The notes under the pieces are model-generated. The model was not told where the DNA came from. It saw only the letters and a program-made list of their open reading frames with translations, and ran no database searches. A stretch of DNA of 64,000 bases, taken from positions 1 to 64,000 of the forward strand of contig JAPPLB010000095.1 in NCBI GenBank assembly GCA_028819575.1, read 5' to 3'. This stretch comes from Bryobacterales bacterium (lineage in GTDB: Bacteria; Acidobacteriota; Terriglobia; Bryobacterales; UBA6623). Positions 17,703 to 27,436 of this stretch are shown here, in pieces (the first letter of the stretch is position 1; the number at the start of each line of letters is the position of its first letter). The translations under genes were made by a program, and so were the position numbers.

Positions 17703-19163
17703 TCAGTCGGTTCGAGGCCGCCTTGCCCGGAACCCGTAAACCGTGGCGTTTTCCAGGTAAAGTTTCAGGCGGACCGGTCCTTCCCGCAGTTGTTGCTTGA
17801 GGTTCGCCTCGCCTCGCCACCGGATTGCCAGCGCGTCGCCTTGCCCTTCGATGGCGTTGGAGTCATGCCGCGAGAAGCCATCGAGAACCACTTCGTCCGT
17901 GGTGAGAAGTTCGGCGGCGATCAAGCCTCCCGGCGCTACGTCGGCGAGCAGGTAGAATCGGCTGCGATCGTCGGCGATCCGGAGGGGGTGCGTGATCAGA
18001 TAGCCTTCCTGCGCGGCCGTGCGGCCGACAAAACCGCCGGGATCGAGGAAGGCGATCCCGATGCCGCGCCTCCCCTCCCTGCTGTGGGCCGGGGTGTTGC
18101 TGCCGTGATAGAAAACGGCGGTGCGCCCGTCAATCGTGGTTTCCGAGGCGATGGTGTAGATGGCCCCGCCGTCCCAGTCGTTCTCTCCGCCCAGCGACAG
18201 AAACGGCTCCCGGAAACGATGCCAGCCGATGCCGTCACGGCTGACCCCGAGCTGTCCGTAGGCCTCGTGGCTTTTTTCGTCGAAACCCGTCGACACCATC
18301 ACATAAGACTGCCGCGCCAAGGAGAGCTTCCAGATACCCGGCGTATAGAGATGCCAGGTTGGCGGGTCATTTTCGTCAGGACTATGGATCGTCGTCAGGC
18401 GCGACCAATGGAAGAGGTCCGGGCTCGTGGCGCGCGCGACGCTCCGCAACCCGCCGACATGGCTGCGGAAGTAGCCGACATACCTTCCGGCTTGGCGATC
18501 CCAAAAGAAAACGTTCTGGGAATCGATCGACCCCGGCAGATTGCCGAACTCAGAGAAGGTCCAGCGGACGCCATCGGCCGACCAGCCCAATTGCGCCGCG
18601 CGGCCCTGGAAATCCCAACTGTGGCGCATCATCTTGTAGCGGCGCGCGGGGTCGGGTTCGGCATAGTCCTTGATGACCCAGTACGAGGGCGTGCCGTTGA
18701 CGTTCTCCGATTCGACGAAAAGGATATTGTTTTCGGTGGAGCCGTCGTGCTCGACCAAGCCGACGGCGGGCTTCTCCCAGTGCACGCCGTCTTGGGAAAC
18801 GGCGTAGTGGCAGGCACTGTAGCGCGTCCCATCGGTCGATGCGGTCACCATCTGGTACCACATCTTGTACACCCCCTCGTCCACGTCGTGCAGGACGCAG
18901 GTGTAGTTCAGCATGCCCTTCTCCCACGGCTTGTCATGCACGAGCACCGGGTTGCCGGGGTGTTTCCGGATCGTCGCCGGCGTGACGGCCACGCCCTCCG
19001 ATCGGGCGACGAGAAGATCGTCATGCAGGAAGAGGTCCGCCCGGTACCTTTCCGGACCCAGATAGACAGCCTTATCGGGCGGGGGGTTCGCGCAAGCCGC
19101 CAGCATGAGTCCAAGACAGAGGAAACAAGAGGACCGAATTCGTGTAAGCATCGGGAATAGCAT
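17703..19163 (-). CDS. five-bladed propeller glycosidase-like lipoprotein
   Basis: A 486-residue exported lipoprotein (LMLAAC lipobox). The repeated pattern of dated-style blades (SACHYAVSQDGVHWEKP, YGQLGVSRDGIGWHRF, LGWSADGVRWTF) with WYQM and TPGIWK strands is typical of GH43/GH32/DUF1861-like five-bladed propellers. It probably binds or cleaves a glycan at the cell surface; the substrate is unknown, and I could not assign catalytic carboxylates with confidence. Starts at 19163 and 19151 are both possible. It lies 107 bp upstream of the LOR/SDH gene. Confidence 0.7.
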   Translation of the reverse strand: MLFPMLTRIRSSCFLCLGLMLAACANPPPDKAVYLGPERYRADLFLHDDLLVARSEGVAVTPATIRKHPGNPVLVHDKPWEKGMLNYTCVLHDVDEGVYKMWYQMVTASTDGTRYSACHYAVSQDGVHWEKPAVGLVEHDGSTENNILFVESENVNGTPSYWVIKDYAEPDPARRYKMMRHSWDFQGRAAQLGWSADGVRWTFSEFGNLPGSIDSQNVFFWDRQAGRYVGYFRSHVGGLRSVARATSPDLFHWSRLTTIHSPDENDPPTWHLYTPGIWKLSLARQSYVMVSTGFDEKSHEAYGQLGVSRDGIGWHRFREPFLSLGGENDWDGGAIYTIASETTIDGRTAVFYHGSNTPAHSREGRRGIGIAFLDPGGFVGRTAAQEGYLITHPLRIADDRSRFYLLADVAPGGLIAAELLTTDEVVLDGFSRHDSNAIEGQGDALAIRWRGEANLKQQLREGPVRLKLYLENATVYGFRARRPRTD

Positions 19164-19340
19164 CCTTGCAGGGTACGCCGAGAGTCCAGGTCTTGTCGAC
19201 CGCAAAGAAACGACACGGCTTCTCACCAGTCAACCACCTGGGTCGAATCTCTCACGAGGAATTGCGGAAGTTCATCTTCAGTTCCAGCGTCTTAGGGGGG
19301 TGATTCGGGTCATTGAGCGAGAGTGCTAAGGTCCCAAGGT

Positions 19341-19694
19341 CTATTCGAATTCATGGGAAGCTTCCCATTCAGCCGGATCAAAACCCTCCACAGCAAACGT
19401 AAAATTGGGCGGAATGACATCAGTGCGAAGATGCTTGATTTTCTGATATTCAGGCGAATACCAGAATTTCCTCAGAGCCTCCATTGACGGAAACCTGAAG
19501 AGCGTGAAGCGTGCGCCTTCATGCCAAGCGCCTTCGTAAAAGTCCATGAATTGATCTGCGGCGCCCGCTACGAGGAGTTCAGCGCCGGCTTTTTCCAAGA
19601 GCGGATGTACAGCACGACCGTACAGCTCGAGCGACCCGTGACCGTCGCGCATGAACGAACTGGCTACCAGATAGGCGGGTTTTTGTTTGGACAT
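19341..19694 (-). CDS. DUF1330-like ferredoxin-fold protein
   Basis: A 117-residue protein with the DUF1330 pattern: PAYLVASSF near the start, then RFTLFRFPSMEALRKFW and SPEYQKIK, a dimeric alpha/beta-barrel-like fold. Members are small cytosolic proteins of mostly unknown role. The start at 19694 is well supported by GGAG seven bases upstream; the longer in-frame form lacks this. It lies just upstream of the glycosidase-like gene and downstream of the FG-GAP gene. Confidence 0.75.
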   Translation of the reverse strand: MSKQKPAYLVASSFMRDGHGSLELYGRAVHPLLEKAGAELLVAGAADQFMDFYEGAWHEGARFTLFRFPSMEALRKFWYSPEYQKIKHLRTDVIPPNFTFAVEGFDPAEWEASHEFE

Positions 19695-19739
19695 CTTTTT
19701 CTCCAAAACGAGTTCACCGAGAGACCGGAAACGCACTCC

Positions 19740-22523
19740 TCAAGGAGTGAGCCGTATCTCAACCCGCCTCAGCGTAGCGAACGAGTCTCCGTTGGGCGAG
19801 TGGAAGGCCGCCCGATACTGAAGGACACGATCGGCGCTCTCAAGCTGAAAAGACCCTCCGGCAAGTCTGCGCCACGGCCGCTCCTCAAGTTCTCTCGCAT
19901 CGCCGGCGCTGCGGACTTCGAAGGATAACCCGGCGCCGGCCGGCGTATCCGCGTCGGACGTAAGACGTCCCCGTGTGGCCCCTCCATCCCATTCGAAGAC
20001 CGATGACTCGTAGGTCTGCTCCCAGCGGCGGTGCGCGATGTGGCCCATATCCTGAGAACCCATCCAGTGAGGCCCGTATGTCAGCAGCTTCTCCACACGC
20101 GGGTTCTCGAAACGCCGGCCGTCGTTGTAGAAGACCTTCGAATGCGTCGTATGGTCTCCGTCGCTCGTGTGGCAGGCGAGAGCTATGTCGAGAGCACCAT
20201 CCTTGTCGAAGTCGGCCGCCAGGGCATCGTCCGCCGAATTGCAGATCAGCGCTGCCCGGTTACGCGCGGCGAAGCCGTTCCTCGATCCCCAGTAGATGTA
20301 GTTGGGCAGCAACTCGCGCGTCAGGTCGGAGTGATAGTGCGGCGAGAAGATGTCCAGGAAACCGTCGGCGTCGAAATCGGCGACCACCGGGCTGATGGGC
20401 GTGAACCCCGGCAACCACTGCGAGTCCGCCGAATGAAACCCGCCTTCCTGCCCCCAGAAAATCATCATGCCGGTGTCGTGGTGACGGGCGAGAGGGTCCT
20501 GGTAGCTGGCCACGATCAGGTCGAGCCGGCCGTCTCTGTTGAGATCGGCCGTTTCGAGTCCGATGGGCGAGGGCATGTCGACGTAACCTTGGCGGGATGC
20601 GTCGAAGCCCTCCGGGCCGCCCCAGAAAATGCGCACTCGATGAACCGTGAATGACACCACCGCGATGTCGAGCCAGTCATCTCCATTGAAATCAGCGATT
20701 ACGCCTTCGACGGACCGCCCCGGGGAAGACACCGTCTGCCGGCGATCCCGCGAATAGCCGCCGGACGATCCGTAGTAAATAACAAGCGGCGCATCCACGT
20801 CGAATGAGCCGAGCGTGATGTCGAGGTAGCCGTCGCGGTTGAGATCGGCGATATTCGTCGAGCCGAGGCCGGGCTCATTCAGAACCGTCCTTCTCGTTGC
20901 GGGATCAAAGCCTTCGGCGGCTCCCCAGAAAATATTCGCGCCGAGTGTCGGGTCACTCGCGGCGGCCGCACCCGCATGTCCGGAGTTGAGCACCAGCAGA
21001 TCGACATGACCATCTGCGTTGAGATCGGCGGCGCTGTGCTCGTAACCGCTACGCATGTCGAACATCCATTGGTTGTCGTCGCTGAAGCCGGCGGCCGATC
21101 CCCAGAAGACCTGTGACTTGATCCGCTCGCCGACGGTTCCTCCAAGACTGTTCGCGAACACCGCCCGAGCGGGATGGCTCCGTGTTTTCGGAGCGATGGC
21201 AACGTGCATGGCGCCCTCGGTGGAAGGGCCCGACAGCCGCCGGAATTCGCGTCCCCCCTGACCCAGCAAGACAGACGACATGGCGCGGTACGTTTCGTCA
21301 TTTTGATGAACGGCGATGGCCAGATCGGCTTGACCGTCGTCGTCAAGATCTCCGATGGCGGCAGCGGTGGCGTAGGGCACATCCAGCGCCGTCGCACGCG
21401 TGTGGTCCCAGCCGTCCGCTCCCCACAGGATGCGCACAGAGGCTCCGGACTGCGCGGCGGCGCCCGAAGCCTCGCCGCCGCCGGCCCGGTTCTGCTCGAA
21501 ATGGGTGAGGACGATCTCAGGCAAGTCGTCGCCATCCACCTCGCCAACCGAGACGTGAGAAGCCGGGAAACCCGGCATGACCTGCGCCGTGGAGGACCCA
21601 CGCCCACCTCCGCGCCGGAACAGGTAGACCTGTCCTTCGCTCGAGCCGACAACGATGTCAGGCCGGCCGTCTCCCGAGGCGTCCGCGGCGGCAAGGGCTG
21701 CCGCGCCGGATCCCGGGAGATTCAAAACTTCGCGCTCGAAGCGGCCCTCGACTCCCAGCAATTCCCCGCCCCACAGGATGACGATCCGCTTTTGCCCGGT
21801 CAACACCGCAAGGTCGCCCACGCCGTCCTGGTCGATGTCGGCCGCCGCGATGTCCAGAGCGCCCTCGACCTGCATATCGAGCCGGCGCGTCAGAAGGAAC
21901 CCGTCCTTGCTTCCCCAATACATGCGCAGGATCGGCCCCCCGGACGGTTGCCCGGGAAGCCAGGCTTCCGAGTTCAGCGTGACGATGTCGGGCCACTCGT
22001 CGGCGTTGAGGTCCGTTACCGCGACCTTGCGGGCATCGTGGACCGGCAGCAGCCCGGTCGTTCGCTGCGGCGGCCATCCGTCGGGGCCGCCGTAGGCCAG
22101 CGTGAGGAAGCGTCTCCGGGTCTGCACGCCCGAGGCGTTCGGGCAGAAGACCAAATCCAAATGACCATCACGGTTCAGGTCGGCAACCACCGTCTGCCGA
22201 CTCCCTTCGACGGCAACGGCCGTTGCCGCAATCTTGCCGCCGCTTGAAACCGCCGCGCTTGTGGCGGGGATGAACGCACGCCGATCATGCGTGTTGTTGA
22301 AAACGAGATCAATGAATCCGTCCTGATTCAGGTCGAACCGGTGGATCGTCCGCACCGAACCTTCCCGGCTGACGTAGAGGTTCTGCCCTGCGGCATCCAG
22401 CTTGCCGTTGGCAAAGTCCTCGTACGTCTCCTCGACGAATGTTTGCGCGGACAGGTTCGACAGGAGAAGGACAAAAGCAAGACCCGCGAACCGGCTGCCC
22501 CGGCGGCGTATTTTCTTATTCAT
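19740..22523 (-). CDS. large secreted FG-GAP/VCBS-repeat protein
   Basis: A 927-residue exported protein (signal MNKKIRRRGSRFAGLAFVLL). About thirteen calcium-binding repeats of the DxNxDGxxD type are visible, e.g. DLNQDGFIDLVF, DLNRDGHLDLVF, DIDQDGVGDLAV, DLDDDGQADLAI, DLNADGHVDLLV, DFDADGFLDIFS, DFDKDGALDIAL. Many are paired with a following YWGS/FWG strand. This is an integrin-alpha-like beta-propeller array, common in Acidobacteria and Planctomycetes, probably for adhesion or polymer binding. No enzymatic domain is seen. The coding ends four bases before the extended DUF1330 reading frame. Confidence 0.85.
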   Translation of the reverse strand: MNKKIRRRGSRFAGLAFVLLLSNLSAQTFVEETYEDFANGKLDAAGQNLYVSREGSVRTIHRFDLNQDGFIDLVFNNTHDRRAFIPATSAAVSSGGKIAATAVAVEGSRQTVVADLNRDGHLDLVFCPNASGVQTRRRFLTLAYGGPDGWPPQRTTGLLPVHDARKVAVTDLNADEWPDIVTLNSEAWLPGQPSGGPILRMYWGSKDGFLLTRRLDMQVEGALDIAAADIDQDGVGDLAVLTGQKRIVILWGGELLGVEGRFEREVLNLPGSGAAALAAADASGDGRPDIVVGSSEGQVYLFRRGGGRGSSTAQVMPGFPASHVSVGEVDGDDLPEIVLTHFEQNRAGGGEASGAAAQSGASVRILWGADGWDHTRATALDVPYATAAAIGDLDDDGQADLAIAVHQNDETYRAMSSVLLGQGGREFRRLSGPSTEGAMHVAIAPKTRSHPARAVFANSLGGTVGERIKSQVFWGSAAGFSDDNQWMFDMRSGYEHSAADLNADGHVDLLVLNSGHAGAAAASDPTLGANIFWGAAEGFDPATRRTVLNEPGLGSTNIADLNRDGYLDITLGSFDVDAPLVIYYGSSGGYSRDRRQTVSSPGRSVEGVIADFNGDDWLDIAVVSFTVHRVRIFWGGPEGFDASRQGYVDMPSPIGLETADLNRDGRLDLIVASYQDPLARHHDTGMMIFWGQEGGFHSADSQWLPGFTPISPVVADFDADGFLDIFSPHYHSDLTRELLPNYIYWGSRNGFAARNRAALICNSADDALAADFDKDGALDIALACHTSDGDHTTHSKVFYNDGRRFENPRVEKLLTYGPHWMGSQDMGHIAHRRWEQTYESSVFEWDGGATRGRLTSDADTPAGAGLSFEVRSAGDARELEERPWRRLAGGSFQLESADRVLQYRAAFHSPNGDSFATLRRVEIRLTP

Positions 22524-22761
22524 GGCGCTTGGTCTACTCTACTCGATTCAGTCGGCCCCGGCCGATCGTGATGTCAACGCAATCCAGAACGTTCTGCTTT
22601 CTGAACATGGGTTCCTGTTGCGTTCGCGGCGGTGGAAGCAGCCCAGAGGGCGGCAGCAGCGGCAGCGAACGGCTCTTGCTGCGAGGCCGACCGAGATCGA
22701 GACCGGCACGCGGACATCGGGGGGGGAGTTCGTGGGAATTCGTGGGAAATGCGGAAAGGGC

Positions 22762-22860
22762 CGTGTTTCGCGTCTCGTGTTTCGTGAAAAGCATAGAAGC
22801 CGTGATTCGTGTCTCGGGTCTCGTGATTCGTGAAAAGCATAAAAGCAGTGGCTTGTGACT
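22762..22860. repeat. degenerate heptad repeat (TCGTGNN)n, array 1
   Basis: Runs of seven-base units such as TCGTGTT, TCGTGAT, TCGTGTC and TCGGGTC, interspersed with the word GAAAAGCATA. It drifts into a related series GGCTTGTGACTAGTGGCTAG. The units are imperfect but stay in a 7-base register. Confidence 0.75.
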
Positions 22861-22990
22861 AGTGGCTAGTGAAAGCCTTGAAAGCCCTGATTCGTGGCCC
22901 GCACCGGCTGTGCCTCGCTGTCCTCATGCTAGGCCGGGTCGGGGCGAAAAAAAAGGCTGAAGGGCTTCAGTGCCCGACTGCAACGATTGT

Positions 22991-23047
22991 GCCTCGTGAT
23001 TCGTGAAAAAGCATGAAAGCCGTGATTCGTGTTTCGTGTCTCGTGAA
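22991..23047. repeat. degenerate heptad repeat, array 2
   Basis: CTCGTGATTCGTGAAAAAGC followed by CCGTGATTCGTGTTTCGTGT, repeating both the seven-base unit and the GAAAAGCAT word of array 1. Confidence 0.75.
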
Positions 23048-23319
23048 AACGCGGTTGACCGGGCTTGGGGTGGCTCTTGTTGGAGTCGCCGTGCGGGCTG
23101 TGGATGCGGGCAAGCACCCAGAAGGCACCCGCGCGCTCCCAGGAGGACGGCATTGAAAAGCGGCTGTTGGCGAAGACCTGAAAGCCAACAGCCCTGGCGG
23201 AGTTTCCGGCTTCCGCGCTCTACCGGATCAGGCGAAAACCCCACCGCCATTCGCCATCGGGGGGATATGCCCACGCCGGCGGGTCACAAAAAGTCACGCG
23301 TATGGTGTATTATAGGTGT

Positions 23320-23523
23320 ATGTCACGCACCAACGTGGATATCGACGACGAAGCGTGCGCTGAGGTCATGCGCCGTTACCTGCTGAAGACAAAGCGCGAG
23401 GCTGTCAACTTTGCGCTTCGATCCCTTGCGGCGGAACCCTTCAGCGTCGAGGAAGCCCGGCGTCTTCGCGGGTCGGGTTGGGAGGGCGACCTCAGCGAGT
23501 TGCGGAGCAGCCGCTCGGCATGA
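23320..23523 (+). CDS. vapB: VapB-type antitoxin
   Basis: A 67-residue protein starting [20 protein letters not shown], the ribbon-helix-helix N-terminus of VapB antitoxins (DUF2191 type), with [11 protein letters not shown] in the helix and a variable C-terminus that wraps the toxin. The start at 23320 is preceded by AGGTGT. Its TGA overlaps the vapC ATG by four bases, the normal layout. The pair probably represses its own promoter. It looks intact. Confidence 0.88.
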   Translation: MSRTNVDIDDEACAEVMRRYLLKTKREAVNFALRSLAAEPFSVEEARRLRGSGWEGDLSELRSSRSA

Positions 23524-23906
23524 TTCTGATCGATACGTCCGCCTGGGTCGAATTTCTTCGCGGCACCGGGTCCACGGCCTGTAACCGAGTCGAGGAGCTG
23601 CTCGACAGCGAGATCGCGACCTGCGATGCGGTTCGGATGGAAGTGCTCGCCGGGGCGCGCAATGAACGGCATCTGGATCACCTCCGCCGACTGCTCGCAC
23701 GCGCTACCGTCTTGCCGACGGGGCCGATGCACTACGACGACGCGGCCGCCTTGTATCGCACCTGCCGCCGGGAAGGGGAAATCGTGCGCAAGTTGGTCGA
23801 TTGCCTCATTGGAGCCGTCGCGATTCGCGCCGATACGCCCGTGCTCCATAACGACAACGACTTCGACGTGCTCGCGCGTCATACGGAACTGAAAATCGCC
23901 ACATGA
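23520..23906 (+). CDS. vapC: VapC-type PIN-domain toxin
   Basis: A 128-residue PIN RNase. The first acidic site is in [15 protein letters not shown] (Asp5), the middle one in [12 protein letters not shown] (Glu), and the C-terminal pair in [10 protein letters not shown] and HNDNDFD, so the metal-binding carboxylates are complete. Targets of this family are RNAs, often initiator or other tRNAs; the target here is unknown. Translationally coupled to vapB. It is the only intact toxin-antitoxin pair in the window. Confidence 0.88.
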   Translation: MILIDTSAWVEFLRGTGSTACNRVEELLDSEIATCDAVRMEVLAGARNERHLDHLRRLLARATVLPTGPMHYDDAAALYRTCRREGEIVRKLVDCLIGAVAIRADTPVLHNDNDFDVLARHTELKIAT

Positions 23907-23957
23907 AGCGACTTGGTTCATGAGTGGTGGCGCTACGGAACTGACGGACGGGCCTGG

Positions 23958-24158
23958 CCTGCATTTCTCACAACCCGACGGTCGAAGCACACGATACGAC
24001 CGCCATGACTTCGTTGCGCTTGCTTGCCGTGCTCAACGTACTGTTCAAGTACCCCTGCGCGTGCCAAGCGGCTCGCGCCTTTTTCCTCCGCCCGGCTTGC
24101 GCCTAGTCCTGACGGCCCTCTCACCCACTTCGCCTCGCCGCGTGGTGAGACATGCAGG
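23958..24158. repeat. MITE family 1, copy B (201 bp)
   Basis: Both ends present (CCTGCATTTCTCACAAC and GTGGTGAGACATGCAGG). It is about 24 bp longer than the other full copies because of an insertion around 24082-24106 (TTTTTCCTCCGCCCGGCTTG). Located 51 bp after vapC. Confidence 0.88.
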
Positions 24159-24225
24159 CCAGCCGGATACTACAAGACCCCGACCGCTTGACGGCCGGGG
24201 CCTGAAGTCGGCTTGGGGGTGGGAG

Positions 24226-25515
24226 CTATACGTTCTCCGGCACTTCGAATCCCTTGCGATAGGTCTTTCGCCCCAAGTAGGAGTTCGCTTCGTCGTCATT
24301 GGTAAAGCGCTCCGTCTTGGGATCGAAGTCGAGCTTCCGATTCGTCTGCAGGGCGATGTTGGCGATGTGCGCCACGCTTGACGAGGTGTGGGCCGTCTCG
24401 ACCGGTCCGTGCTGATCAGAGGTCTTGCGGCTGCGAACCGCCTTGATGAAGTTGGCGTAGTGATCGCCGCCGAAGTCGCCCTTGGGGCCCGGATCGCGGT
24501 TGGCGCCGAAGTACACTTCGTAGCTGTTGTACGTGCGCATCAGCATGAAGCCCTTCGAGCCGTAGAAGATGTTGCCGACGCGGACGCCGTCTTCGTAGTT
24601 GCTGCTCCAGGGACGGACGGCAATCTCGCCCATGATGTTTTCCTTCTTCCACTTGAGCAACGCGGTCATCGTCTCGGGTGTTTCCTTGTCGTCGTCCCAG
24701 AGGAACTTGCCGCCCATCGCCATCACTTCGTCGGGGAGCCCGACGCCTAGGCCCCACAGCATCAGGTCGGTCTCGTGGATGCCCTGGTTGCCGATGTCGC
24801 CGTTGCCGTAGTCCCAATGCCAGTGCCAGTTGTAGTGGACATAGCGGGTCGAGAACTCGCGCTCTTCCGCCGGCCCCTGCCACATCGTCCAATCGATATG
24901 CGCGGGCGCGGCTGCACTCGGCCTCTTGCCAACGCTCGGGCGCCACTTGAAGATGCAAGCGCGGCCGAGATAGATATCGCCGATAATGCCGTCGCGCAGA
25001 AGTTGAATGCCCTCGCGCATCGCCACGGAGCTGCGAAGCTGCACGCCATGCTGCACGATTCGGTTGTACTTCTTCGCCGCGGCAACCAACTGCCGGCCCT
25101 CATAGATGCTGTGCGCAGCGGGCTTCTCGACGTAAACGTCCTTGCCGGCCTGGCAGCCCCAAATCGCCGCGAGGGCGTGCCAATGGTTGGGCGTCGCAAT
25201 GCCGATGCAATCGATGCTCTGGTCGTCGAGCACACGGCGTAGGTCCTGCTCGATCGCCGGCTTGCGGCCGTATCTGCCTTCAAAGCCGGCAGCGCGCTGT
25301 TCGGCGATCTTCCGGTCGGGGTCGACGAGCGTGACGACCTCGACGTTCTCCAACGCCTCGAAGCCGGCGATGTGGCTCTTGCCGCGCCCGTTGACTCCAA
25401 GCACCGCCACGCGAATTCGGTCATTTGCGCCCAGCACGCGGCTACTGGCCGCAAACGCCATTCCCTGCGCGGCAACCGCGCCCGCCGCGCTCTTAACGAA
25501 GGTCCGTCTTTCCAT
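24226..25515 (-). CDS. Tat-exported Gfo/Idh/MocA oxidoreductase
   Basis: A 429-residue protein with a twin-arginine signal (ERRTFVKSAAGAVAAQ). The Rossmann turn VLGVNGRGKSH and the family motif EKP (VYVEKPAAHS) are present, followed by the substrate domain with WHWHWDYGNGDIGNQGIHETD. It is the common Planctomycetes/Acidobacteria secreted type. The likely reaction is NAD(P)-dependent oxidation or reduction of a sugar or cyclitol; the true substrate is unknown. The start at 25515 follows GGAGCTAGTG. Divergent from a paralogue starting at 25653. Confidence 0.9.
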   Translation of the reverse strand: MERRTFVKSAAGAVAAQGMAFAASSRVLGANDRIRVAVLGVNGRGKSHIAGFEALENVEVVTLVDPDRKIAEQRAAGFEGRYGRKPAIEQDLRRVLDDQSIDCIGIATPNHWHALAAIWGCQAGKDVYVEKPAAHSIYEGRQLVAAAKKYNRIVQHGVQLRSSVAMREGIQLLRDGIIGDIYLGRACIFKWRPSVGKRPSAAAPAHIDWTMWQGPAEEREFSTRYVHYNWHWHWDYGNGDIGNQGIHETDLMLWGLGVGLPDEVMAMGGKFLWDDDKETPETMTALLKWKKENIMGEIAVRPWSSNYEDGVRVGNIFYGSKGFMLMRTYNSYEVYFGANRDPGPKGDFGGDHYANFIKAVRSRKTSDQHGPVETAHTSSSVAHIANIALQTNRKLDFDPKTERFTNDDEANSYLGRKTYRKGFEVPENV

Positions 25516-25652
25516 CACTAGCTCCTTTTCCCAGCAGCTAACCTGCAGGTATTGTAAACCATTCCGCCCGGCCGCCCGGCGCACGACGACCGAGCAGCAA
25601 GCAGGTGTTGACAACCCACCGACGATTCTCTAACGTCTCAAGTGAGGTCCTC
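25516..25652. promoter_or_regulatory. divergent promoter region between two Gfo/Idh/MocA genes
   Basis: A 137-bp spacer between two divergent start codons must carry both promoters. No confident -35/-10 pair or operator palindrome was recognised. Confidence 0.4.
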
Positions 25653-26966
25653 ATGAAAACCATCGAACGCCGCACCTTTCTCACCTCTTCCGCCGCTCTC
25701 GGAGCCGCGTCTCTGCTCGGCACATCGCAAAGCTGGGCCGGGGCGAACGACCGCCTGCGTGTCGCCGTCATCGGGATGGGCGGCCGCGGCGGCAGCGTGA
25801 TGAAGATAGTTGCCGGACTCGACGGCATCGAAGTGGCCACCGTGTGCGACCCGGATGAGAACCGCATGCGGGAACGCGCCGGCGAGTTGGAGGCTCGCAC
25901 GGGAAAGGCCCCGCGACAAGAGCCCGACCTGCGGCGCATCATGGACGACTCCTCGATCGACGCCGTTATCATCACGTGCTGCAACCATTGGCACGCGGTG
26001 GCCGGAATCCTTGCCTGCCAGGCGGGCAAGCATGCCTATGTGGAAAAACCCATCTCGCACAACCTGCGCGAAGGCCGCCTGCTCGTGGACGCCGCGCGCA
26101 AGTACAAACGGATCGTGAGCGGCGGCACGCAACGGCGCTCGCATCCGAACTTCCAACACGCCATCCAACTCATCCACGACGGCCTGATCGGCGACATCTA
26201 CATGACACGGTGGCTGCTCCCCAGCCATCGCCCGTCCATCGGCTTCAAGAAGCCCGAGACGCCACCGAGTTCGCTGCACTGGGACCTCTGGCGCGGCCCG
26301 GCGCCCGACCAGCCGTACCACGGCAATCTGGTCCACTACAACTGGCACTGGTTCTGGGACTTCGGCAACGGCGAAATGGGCAACAACGGCAGCCATTCCG
26401 TCGACATCTGCTGTTGGGGCCTCGGCAAGGACAAAGGTCTTCCGAGCCGCGTTCAAGCCGTCGGCGGCCGTTTCGGCTACCGCGATCAGGCCGAGACGCC
26501 GAACACGATGACCTCGACCTATACGTACTCGGACGGCACGGTCCTGGTGGGCGAGATCCGGGGAGTCTACACCGGCGAGCCGCGCCGCTGGCATTTCTAC
26601 GGCACGAAGGGCCATATGGAGATCGATCCGGGCGGCGGATGCAAGGTCTATATGGGCGACAGCAAGGAGCCCGAACCGGGCTTCAAGGCCCCGCAGGAGC
26701 CCCCGAAGAGCTACCGTCCGATCGACCGCATCCAGTTCAGCAACTGGTTCGACGCCATCCGCGCCGGAAAATACGACATGCTGAACGCCGAGATCGAGGA
26801 CATCCATATCTCGAACGCATTCTGTCACCTGGCGAACGCCTCCTATCGCCTGGGACGCGAACTGAACTTCGACCCCCAGTCAGAAACCTTCGAGTCGGAC
26901 GAGCAGGCCAACCAGATGCTCACCCGCAACTACCACAAGGATTTTCGACTGCCGGAAAGGGTCTGA
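25653..26966 (+). CDS. Tat-exported Gfo/Idh/MocA oxidoreductase, paralogue
   Basis: A 437-residue protein with signal ERRTFLTSSAALGAASLL, Rossmann turn VIGMGGRGGS and motif AYVEKPISHN. The later block YNWHWFWDFGNGEMGNNGSH parallels that of its divergent neighbour, so the two are paralogues, and the shared control region suggests they act together on related substrates. The start at 25653 has GAGG upstream; the longer in-frame form begins inside the divergent promoter region. The EVE gene follows after 28 bp. Confidence 0.9.
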   Translation: MKTIERRTFLTSSAALGAASLLGTSQSWAGANDRLRVAVIGMGGRGGSVMKIVAGLDGIEVATVCDPDENRMRERAGELEARTGKAPRQEPDLRRIMDDSSIDAVIITCCNHWHAVAGILACQAGKHAYVEKPISHNLREGRLLVDAARKYKRIVSGGTQRRSHPNFQHAIQLIHDGLIGDIYMTRWLLPSHRPSIGFKKPETPPSSLHWDLWRGPAPDQPYHGNLVHYNWHWFWDFGNGEMGNNGSHSVDICCWGLGKDKGLPSRVQAVGGRFGYRDQAETPNTMTSTYTYSDGTVLVGEIRGVYTGEPRRWHFYGTKGHMEIDPGGGCKVYMGDSKEPEPGFKAPQEPPKSYRPIDRIQFSNWFDAIRAGKYDMLNAEIEDIHISNAFCHLANASYRLGRELNFDPQSETFESDEQANQMLTRNYHKDFRLPERV

Positions 26967-26994
26967 TCCAGCCCGGTTCGCTATCCTCACTTCC

Positions 26995-27426
26995 ATGGCA
27001 AGCGCGAAGGAAAGGAACTACTGGCTCGTGAAATCCGAGCCTTTCAAATACTCCTGGGACGACTTCGTCCAAGACGGCTGGACCTATTGGGACGGAGTGC
27101 GCAACTACCAGGCGCGCAACAATCTCCGCGCCATGAAGAAGGGTGATCTCGCCCTCTATTACCACTCGAACGAAGGCAAGTGCATCGTCGGCGTCGCGCG
27201 AGTCATCAAAGAGCACTATCAGGACCCCACGACCGAAGACGAACGCTGGTCGGTCGTCGATCTCAAGCCGGTCAAGACTTTGAAGCGCCCGGTCACGCTG
27301 CAGCAGGTCAAGGAAACGAAGGGCCTTGAAAACATCGCCCTGGTGCGCCAAAGCCGCCTCTCGGTCCAGCCGCTGACGGAGAACGAGTTCGACGTGATCG
27401 TGGCGCTGGGCTCGAAGAAGAGATAG
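26995..27426 (+). CDS. EVE-domain protein
   Basis: A 143-residue protein: NYWLVKSEPFKYSWDDF, WDGVRNYQARNNLRAMKKGD and YYHSNEGKCIVGVARV are the EVE/PUA-like signature, a fold that reads modified bases in nucleic acids. The standalone bacterial form resembles thymocyte nuclear protein 1. No restriction or modification gene is adjacent. A second copy of its last 66 bp lies at 29252-29317. The downstream region (27437-27458) carries a degenerate left end of the family 1 repeat. Confidence 0.88.
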   Translation: MASAKERNYWLVKSEPFKYSWDDFVQDGWTYWDGVRNYQARNNLRAMKKGDLALYYHSNEGKCIVGVARVIKEHYQDPTTEDERWSVVDLKPVKTLKRPVTLQQVKETKGLENIALVRQSRLSVQPLTENEFDVIVALGSKKR

Positions 27427-27436
27427 CAACCCGCAG

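Larger units (their letters stand above)
22524..23319. other. 800-bp spacer without a confident gene
   Basis: The spacer between the FG-GAP gene and vapBC holds no ORF with recognisable homology; the reading frames present are translations of repeats. It contains the two largest arrays of the heptad repeat (separate entries) and an A-run followed by a GGCTGAAGGGCTTCAGTGCC stretch at about 22955. Confidence 0.6.

Noticed and set aside
16546-17739. 397-residue ORF opposite the LOR/SDH gene
   Set aside because: Antisense shadow of a conserved gene; no recognisable protein pattern.
21174-22247. 357-residue ORF opposite the FG-GAP protein
   Set aside because: Its repeats mirror the calcium-binding repeats of the real gene in reverse.
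22762-23047. Possible CRISPR array
   Set aside because: The units are seven bases long and degenerate, with no unique spacers and no cas genes.
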